This document shows positions 56,548 through 64,000 of a DNA stretch of 64,000 nucleotides, in pieces. Made by a program: the position numbers and the translations under genes. Origin of the DNA: Mangrovimonas sp. YM274 (GTDB lineage: Bacteria; Bacteroidota; Bacteroidia; Flavobacteriales; Flavobacteriaceae); assembly GCF_030908385.1 (NCBI RefSeq), contig NZ_CP133091.1:2466128-2530127 (forward strand). The letters are read 5' to 3'. Numbering within the stretch: the stretch's first letter is position 1; every line of letters begins with the position of its first letter. The notes beneath the pieces are model-generated. The model saw only the letters and a list, made by a program, of their open reading frames with translations. It did not search any database and had not been told where the DNA came from.

Positions 56548-57111
56548 ATGAGCGTGGTTGACCAGGTATTCAAAAACAAAGATTTCGGGAACACTCCACT
56601 TCCAAAGGGCGAATATGACAGCTGTACTTTTGAAAATTGCAATTTTGCTGAAGGCGATATTTCAAATATTTCATTTTTAGAATGTGAATTTATCAACTGT
56701 AATTTGAGCAATGTCAATATGGCCCACACCTCTCTAAAAGAAGTTTTCTTTAAAGACTGTAAACTCACCGGTGCCCAATTTCATAAATGTGATCCCTTTT
56801 TGCTAAATTTCACCCCCAGCAACTGCCAACTGAACTTTGCATCCTTTTACAATTTGAATTTAAAGGGCATACAATTTACCGATTGTAACCTCCAGAATTG
56901 CGATTTCACTCAAGCCGACCTTTCAAAAGCGGTGTTCCATAATTGTGATCTAAAAAACAGTCAGTTTGACCAAACCAATTTAAAAGGCTCCGATTTTAGA
57001 ACCTCATTCAATTACAATTTCAATCCCGAACACAATCAGCTAAAAGGGGCCAAATTCTCAAAAGATCAGGTGTTGGGATTACTTTCTCATTTAGGGATTA
57101 AAATAGATTAA
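56548..57111 (+). CDS. Pentapeptide repeat protein
   Basis: A 187-residue protein built almost entirely of pentapeptide repeats A(D/N)LXX, rich in F, L, C and N at the central and flanking positions (for example CTFENCNFAEGDI, CNLQNCDFTQADLSKAVFHNCDL). It should fold as a right-handed quadrilateral beta-helix. Some relatives (Qnr, MfpA) protect DNA gyrase from quinolones, but sequence alone does not show that here. It is divergent from the glycosidase operon. Confidence 0.88.
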   Translation: MSVVDQVFKNKDFGNTPLPKGEYDSCTFENCNFAEGDISNISFLECEFINCNLSNVNMAHTSLKEVFFKDCKLTGAQFHKCDPFLLNFTPSNCQLNFASFYNLNLKGIQFTDCNLQNCDFTQADLSKAVFHNCDLKNSQFDQTNLKGSDFRTSFNYNFNPEHNQLKGAKFSKDQVLGLLSHLGIKID

Positions 57112-57244
57112 AATTAGTACGAAAAATAGTTAAGCATATTTGAATTTTCCTTAAAAATTCCCTTTCATTTCTTTAGCAAAACCTATGATATTTTCAAATT
57201 GTCAACCTATTGTTACTCTACCGTAAATAACTTGTTGATTTTTG

Positions 57245-57252
57245 TATATTTG
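57245..57252 (+). promoter_or_regulatory. -7 promoter box for icd
   Basis: TATATTTG, a perfect match, 50 nt before the icd ATG. TTG at 57232 is too close for a -33 element. Confidence 0.5.
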
Positions 57253-57302
57253 CAAGGCTTTGAAAAAAGCGCGTTTTAAATTAATTAAAATACAAACCTT
57301 AA

Positions 57303-59528
<2,226 letters not shown>

Positions 59529-59544
59529 TTGTTATCATACACAC

Positions 59545-59577
59545 AAAAAAAGGCTTCTTAATAGAGGCCTTTTTTTT
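59545..59577 (+). terminator. Intrinsic terminator after icd
   Basis: AGGCTTCT / AGAGGCCT (59551-59558 with 59563-59570, one G-U) between an A-tract and a run of T. Confidence 0.9.
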
Positions 59578-59597
59578 ATACCCTTTCTTTTCTATTT

Positions 59598-59689
59598 GGG
59601 CGTTCCCTTTTTTAACAAAAAGGGCGTGCTGTTCGCTTTATCTTTTGCAAAAGTCTTTGCAAAAGGATGCCGCGACCATCACTAACGCA
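59598..59689. repeat. REP-like palindromic intergenic element
   Basis: About 90 bp with terminal GCGTT (59600-59604) and AACGC (59684-59688) that can pair. Inside are the hairpin CCCTTTTT / AAAAAGGG (59605-59612 with 59617-59624) and the perfect palindrome CTTTTGCAAAAG (59642-59653). Similar elements are scattered in flavobacterial intergenic regions; only one copy is in this window. Confidence 0.5.
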
Positions 59690-59701
59690 ATTAAAATTAC
59701 G

Positions 59702-59709
59702 TATTTTTG
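59702..59709 (+). promoter_or_regulatory. -7 box just before murQ
   Basis: TATTTTTG ends 4 nt before the murQ ATG, predicting a start at or beside the initiation codon. No -33 TTG at the usual distance. Confidence 0.4.
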
Positions 59710-59713
59710 AACC

Positions 59714-60532
59714 ATGGAATTTATCAAGACAACAGAACAAGATTCAAATTATAACAACCTAGAGGCCATGAGCCTTTCAGGCCTATTGGTCAACATCAAT
59801 GCCGAAGACAAAACCGTTCCTTTAGCCGTTGAAAAAGCCTTGCCACAAATTGAAGCTTTGGTCTCACAAATTGTTGCCAAACTTAAAGATGGTGGACGCC
59901 TTTTCTATATTGGAGCTGGAACTAGCGGCAGACTAGGAATTTTAGATGCTTCGGAATGCCCTCCTACTTTTGGAGTCCCACATGATTTGGTCATCGGACT
60001 TATTGCTGGAGGTGATTCCGCCATTAGAAAGGCGGTTGAATTTGCCGAAGACTCTACAACCCAGGCTTGGGAAGATTTATCTAAATACAAGATTTCCTCA
60101 AAAGACGTTGTCGTTGGTATTGCTGCATCCGGAACCACACCTTACGTAATTTCGGGATTGGAACAATGCAATCAACATAACATCATTACAGGCTGCATTA
60201 CTTGTAACCATCAAAGTCCTCTATCCAAAACAGCACAATTCCCTATTGAAGTCATTGTAGGCCCCGAATTTGTAACGGGTAGTTCAAGAATGAAGGCAGG
60301 TACAGCCCAAAAATTGGTTCTTAATATGATTACCACGAGTACCATGATTCAATTAGGACGTATAAAGGGAAATAAAATGGTAGACATGCAATTGAGTAAC
60401 GACAAGTTAGTAAATAGAGGAACGAGAATGCTAATGGAAGAACTCCAAATTTCCGAAGACAAAGCTCAGGAATTATTAAGCAAATATAAAAATGTACGTA
60501 CTGCTATAGAAAATTACAACCATGGAAACTGA
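59714..60532 (+). CDS. murQ: N-acetylmuramic acid 6-phosphate etherase
   Basis: Splits MurNAc 6-phosphate into GlcNAc 6-phosphate and lactate during peptidoglycan recycling. The 272-residue SIS-domain protein has NAEDKTVPLAVEKALPQIE, GAGTSGRLGILDASECPPTFG, VVGIAASGTTPYVI and VTGSSRMKAGTAQKLVLNM. It overlaps the DUF6095 gene by 11 nt. Confidence 0.96.
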   Translation: MEFIKTTEQDSNYNNLEAMSLSGLLVNINAEDKTVPLAVEKALPQIEALVSQIVAKLKDGGRLFYIGAGTSGRLGILDASECPPTFGVPHDLVIGLIAGGDSAIRKAVEFAEDSTTQAWEDLSKYKISSKDVVVGIAASGTTPYVISGLEQCNQHNIITGCITCNHQSPLSKTAQFPIEVIVGPEFVTGSSRMKAGTAQKLVLNMITTSTMIQLGRIKGNKMVDMQLSNDKLVNRGTRMLMEELQISEDKAQELLSKYKNVRTAIENYNHGN

Positions 60533-60764
60533 AACCAAACGCACCAATAAAACGATTCTCTTAAAAGGTATCAAAACAATGGCTCTTTCCCTTGTTTGTA
60601 TGTTCGCGGGGCCTACCTTGTTATATATCGCCTTTAGCAATACTGAAAAACCTTTATACATTCCCATTTTGCTAGCGGCACTCTTTATATGTGGTTTGGC
60701 CATATACTTTGCTTTTAAAGGACTTAAAACTATTATGGATAGTATGTTTCAAAAACAAAATTGA
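60522..60764 (+). CDS. DUF6095 family small membrane protein
   Basis: An 80-residue protein with two membrane helices (about 18-38 and 45-66) and a polar, charged N-terminus. It resembles the DUF6095 family found after murQ in flavobacteria, and its start lies inside the murQ 3' end, so translation is coupled. Function unknown. Confidence 0.75.
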   Translation: METETKRTNKTILLKGIKTMALSLVCMFAGPTLLYIAFSNTEKPLYIPILLAALFICGLAIYFAFKGLKTIMDSMFQKQN

Positions 60765-60783
60765 TTAGCTCAATTTCCAAATA

Positions 60784-60816
60784 AAAATCCCGAACCATAT
60801 AGTTCGGGATTTTTTG
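60784..60816. terminator. Bidirectional intrinsic terminator
   Basis: ATCCCGAAC / GTTCGGGAT (60787-60795 with 60802-60810), 6-nt loop, with A and T tracts. It separates the murQ-DUF6095 unit (+) from the adhesin gene (-). Confidence 0.92.
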
Positions 60817-60844
60817 TATCGTTTTATTTTATTTTGAACACTTA

Positions 60845-63800
60845 TTAACGTTTCAGGGTAAAGTGCGCCTTGAACTCTTTGCTCTGCCCCGTCGATGGTT
60901 CCACGTACTCCACAACAAACCAGTAGTCGCTGCTCGGCATCGCTGCTCCGTTGTACGTTCCGTCCCATCCTTCGCTAGATGGTGAGATCTGCTTTATAAG
61001 CTTTCCTTGCCTGTCGAAGATGAAGATCCTAGTCGCCGATTGGTCACTAAATCCAACAATGTTCCAAGTGTCGTTATAACCGTCACCGTTAGGCGTAAAG
61101 AATAACGGATAATCCAATACTGTCACTCTGGTGCTAGCCTCTCCACAGCCCAAAATATCTCTTGCAGTTACCGTATGCTCTCCCCATGGCACGTTCTCGA
61201 ACACACCGCTCTCCTGCCATGGCCCGTCGTCCAGACTGTACTCATAGCTGCTGTCTCCGCTGGCCGTGGCCACCACGACATGGTTGTCTGCAAAGGCCTC
61301 GGTCACCACTTCCGCTACAATGCTCGGCGGTGCGCTCTCGATCACCTCAGTGGTGTCCGTGCGCTCGCACATGGTCACCGTAGAAGTCGATACGTCGATT
61401 ACCGTTACACTGTAGATTCCCGCTTCTGTCGGTTCATAGCTACCGCCGGTAGCCCCCGCAATCTCCTGACCGTTGAAGTACCAGATGAACAGATAGTCAG
61501 GTTCCGTTAGCCCTGTCTCCAATACCGGTGGGTCGATCGCCTCGGTTCCGTTGGTATCCAGACACAGCACATAGCTGTCGTAAAGGTCGAACACCGGCTG
61601 TGGGTTCACCTGAAGGGTCAGCTCTGCCACCGCGTAACAGATGGAGTCCGGTGTGGTATCGTTGTCCACACGGGCATAGATCACCTGTGGGTTGACCACG
61701 TTCTCATAAAGGGTCGGCAATGGGCTTGTACCCGCTTCGGCATCCGCCTCGCTGGCATAGTAGCTCACCGTATAGTTTGCTGGGTCCTGTCCGTCCAACA
61801 GTTCCGCGTCCATGGCAGACAGGTCGAACTGCACGCTGTCGTCGGTCGGATCTCCGTCCACTTCCATATTGTCATCACAAAGCTCATAGAGGATGGCCTC
61901 CATGTCCGGATTGGCCTCCGCCGCTTCCTGTACCTCCACAAAGAAGCTCTGAGTACTTATCGAACAGCCTGTATCCAGATTGGTGATCGCCACAAAGATC
62001 TGCTGCGGGTTCACGGTGTTGGTGAACGGGCTCACAAGGTCGTTGTCCCCATTGTCCGCATCCAACTGCGATACGTGGTAGCTCACCCCATAGAGCGCAG
62101 GGTCCTGTCCGCCCAGCACCTCTTCGTCCTTCTGAGACAGGTCGAAGGCATAGGCCCCTTCCGTGTTGTTCTCACAGGCCACGATGTCCGTTACGGCAAC
62201 TGCCTCCGGCAGTGGGTTCACCAAGATATCAAAGTCCACGATCGTATAACAGTCCGTGATGTCGTTGGCCACGCGCACATAGATGGTCTGTGGGCTGGAA
62301 ATGTTCCCATAGGCCGTTGGGTCAGGGATTGCATTGGTATCCTGTTCCGCATCAAAAAGGCTCTCGTGGTAGCTCGCCGATACACCGGCCTCTCCGTTGA
62401 TGATATAGGTCTCGTTCTCCGTAAGGTCGAACAGCTCCACCTCGTCTCCCGTGTTCTCATCGTCGCACAGTGCAATATCAGATGGGTCCTGGCTCGGGGT
62501 AGGGTTCGGCAATACGCGGATGGTCAAGGTCGTCTGGTCCGTACAGCCCGTGTCCGTATCGGTAACCACCACATATAGGGTCTGTGGGTTCGCCGCCACT
62601 CCGTTAACCGAAGTGTTCACATAGGCCGTTGGGTCCGGGATCGCATTGGTCCCCGCATCGGCATCAGCCTGGGTCTCGTAGTAGCTTACGCTCCAGCTCC
62701 CCTCATTGCCCGTGATCTCCCCGTCCTTTACCGTAAGGTCGAACACCGTCAGCTCATCCGCAACATCGTCGTCGCAAAGCTGCAGCGGCGTTGGCTGCAC
62801 CGCTACCGGTGGCAGTTCCACACGGATCTCAAACTCGCCCGTGCTCACACAGCCGTTGTCAAGGCTCTCCAGCCTTACGTATATCATCTGTGGGTTGGTC
62901 TGGTTCACATAGCCCCATGGATTGGCGATCGGTGCCGCTCCGGACTCTGCGTCCGCCATGGTAAGGTGGTAGCTAAGCTCGAACTGCGATGGGTCCTGCG
63001 CACCGAGGATCTCGGCATCCATACCGGTCAAATCGAAGCTTGCATAGCCGTCCGTGTTCGTATCGCAGATTACATAGTCCTCGATGGCCGTTGGCACTAC
63101 CGGTGACGGCAGTACGTTAAGCTGTAGGCCAACCACGCTGTGGCAGCCCGTTACCATGTTCTCCGCTCTGGCATATACCACCTGGGCATTGGCCACTATA
63201 TTGTCATAAGGGCTCAAGAGCACATTGTCCCCGCTCTCGGCATCCGATATCGTCTCATGGTAGGTGATGGCAATGTCCAGCTCACCGTTGATGATCTCCT
63301 GCGTGCGCTCCTCCAAATCGAAGCTCGCATAGCCGTCGTTGTCACCGTCACATTCCTCCAATGGCGTCGGGTCTGCCTCCGGTGACGGGATCGGGTTCAC
63401 CCTCAGGTCCAGGATCACCGTGCTGTAGCAGCCCGTATTGCTGTTCTCCGCTCTCACGAAGATCGTCTGTGGGTTGGCAATGTTCGTATAGGGGCTCACA
63501 AGGGCATTGTCGCCGTTTTCGGCATCTGCCAGCGTAAGGTGGTAGCTCAGTACAATACCCACCTGTCCGCCAAGGATCCCGTCGGTACTCTCCTCAAGTA
63601 CAAAGGACTCCTGCTCGTCGCCCGGGTTGTTGTAGTCACAAGCTCCAATGGCAGCGGCTGCATCAATACCGGTAGGGCGTTCACGATAAGCTCCAATGGC
63701 ACGACCTTGTGGCAGCCGTTGGCACTGTCCTCAACGCGTACCCACACCTGCTGTGCAAACGGTACCGTATTGGTAAAGCTCAATGGATTGGGAATGGCAG

Positions 63801-64000
63801 AGGTGCCCGATTCGGCATCGTCCTCAGTCAGGTAATAGGATACGCCGTACTGTACCGGGTCAAGCCCGTCAAGTACCTCCGCGTCCTTGAGCGTCAAATT
63901 GAACTGTGCATAGCCGTCGCCGGAGGCGTCGTCGCAGACCTCAAGGGCCGTTGGCTCCTCCAACTGTGGGGTTGGGTGCACCACAAGCACAAGCTCCACG
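60845..64000 (-). CDS. Giant SprB-like repeat adhesin with type B T9SS sorting domain, 5' end outside the window, frameshifted
   Basis: At least 1050 residues are visible. Eight repeats of about 90-100 residues share the pattern CD...DG.A.FDL...SYH.T..DAE.G...NPQ.IYVR.....GC. An Ig/PKD-like segment, a SprB-type repeat (YEYSLDDGPWQ ... ILGCG) and a C-terminal type B sorting domain (FFTPNGDGYNDTW ... FTLKR) follow. Such proteins are T9SS-exported surface adhesins, often in gliding. The frame breaks near 63640: adding one T to the coding strand restores the expected LCDYNNPG. The repeat region is strikingly GC-rich (52% and 60% in two 60-base lines counted, against 38% in one line of GAPDH). Confidence 0.82.
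61560..63990 (-). repeat. Tandem ~280-300-bp coding repeats of the adhesin
   Basis: Eight successive units each begin at a CD/CE motif (CDDASG, CDYNN, CDGDND, CDTNTD, CDDDVA, CDDENT, CENNTE, CDDNME). They are conserved in pattern but not near-identical in DNA, so this is an old, diverged array. Confidence 0.8.
63635..63646 (-). other. Frameshift site in the adhesin gene
   Basis: Coding strand GAGCTTGTGACTAC should read GAGCTTTGTGACTAC to continue Leu-Cys-Asp-Tyr, as in all other repeats. Both frames are open on their own side of the site only. A sequencing or assembly error at a short T run, or a true one-base deletion, would explain it. Confidence 0.75.

Noticed and set aside
61560-63990. 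CRISPR array
   Set aside because: The periodic repeats are coding, 280-300 bp long and diverged, with no short identical repeats and no cas genes.
63547-63999. Separate 150-residue gene
   Set aside because: It is the upstream part of the adhesin. Its last 25 residues are out-of-frame nonsense after the one-base deletion, and the true repeat continues in the other frame.
60845-64000. Plus-strand frames in the adhesin region
   Set aside because: High G+C reduces stop codons on the opposite strand; the products have no recognisable motif and mirror the repeat unit.

Overview
The window reads as chromosomal DNA of a member of the Flavobacteriaceae (Bacteroidota). The evidence is AT-rich housekeeping genes, promoters of the Bacteroidota type (TAnnTTTG at -7), several proteins with type IX secretion (T9SS) C-terminal sorting domains, a monomeric isocitrate dehydrogenase, a long GAPDH and family-typical gene neighbourhoods (bamD-rpoZ-coaBC-DUF4835-recN; dapF-mltG-DUF2279; trmD-rplS). 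I see no prophage, insertion sequence, CRISPR array, rRNA or tRNA.

Layout. 0-4.2 kb (+): DUF3857/transglutaminase protein, a K+ channel with a C-terminal zinc ribbon, miaA, cold-shock protein. 4.2-9.2 kb (-): glycosyltransferase, YbbR-like protein, coaE and an OmpR-type two-component system. 9.4-16.6 kb (-): three consecutive T9SS cargo proteins, each followed by its own terminator, with duplicated and shared modules. 16.9-24.2 kb (-): fabI, then bamD-rpoZ-coaBC-DUF4835-recN, then DUF6913-dapA. 24.3-26 kb (+): a 5'-nucleotidase split over two genes. 26-31.9 kb (-): two YhhN-like membrane paralogues, ligA, and GNAT-prmC-LOG. 31.9-35.1 kb (+): ribD, HAD, EamA and YigZ in one overlapping operon. 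35.7-39.8 kb (+): dnaA, a tyrosine phosphatase, a PQQ sugar dehydrogenase-like T9SS cargo and an RsmI-like methyltransferase. 39.8-43.8 kb (-): dapF-GNAT-mltG-DUF2279 and a lysozyme-fold protein, a cell-wall set. 44-50.7 kb (+): degP, GAPDH, LVIVD lipoproteins, a coiled-coil protein, trmD and rplS. 50.7-51.3 kb: a long non-coding gap. 51.3-56.4 kb (-): a polysaccharide synthase fused to glycosidase domains, plus a companion glycosidase. 56.5-60.8 kb (+): pentapeptide protein, icd, murQ, DUF6095. 60.8-64 kb (-): the 3' part of a giant GC-rich SprB-like adhesin, cut by the window edge and carrying one apparent frameshift.

Most notable points. (1) An apparently unannotated structured RNA of about 160 nt at 51154-51315, with a promoter-like sequence, a perfect 9-bp long-range stem and an intrinsic terminator. 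(2) A synthase-plus-glycosidase locus: a GT2 synthase, one extra membrane segment, a GH26 domain and a degenerate second barrel, translationally coupled to a separate membrane-anchored glycosidase. (3) Direct repeats of GTTAAA spaced 10-12 bp upstream of degP, GAPDH and the two-component system, suggesting one OmpR-type regulon. (4) Six genes whose -7 box lies only 3-8 nt before the ATG, suggesting leaderless or near-leaderless mRNAs. (5) The GC-rich adhesin with a one-base deletion signature near 63640.

All calls come from reading the sequence and translations by eye. Family names rest on recognised motifs and context, not on database searches.
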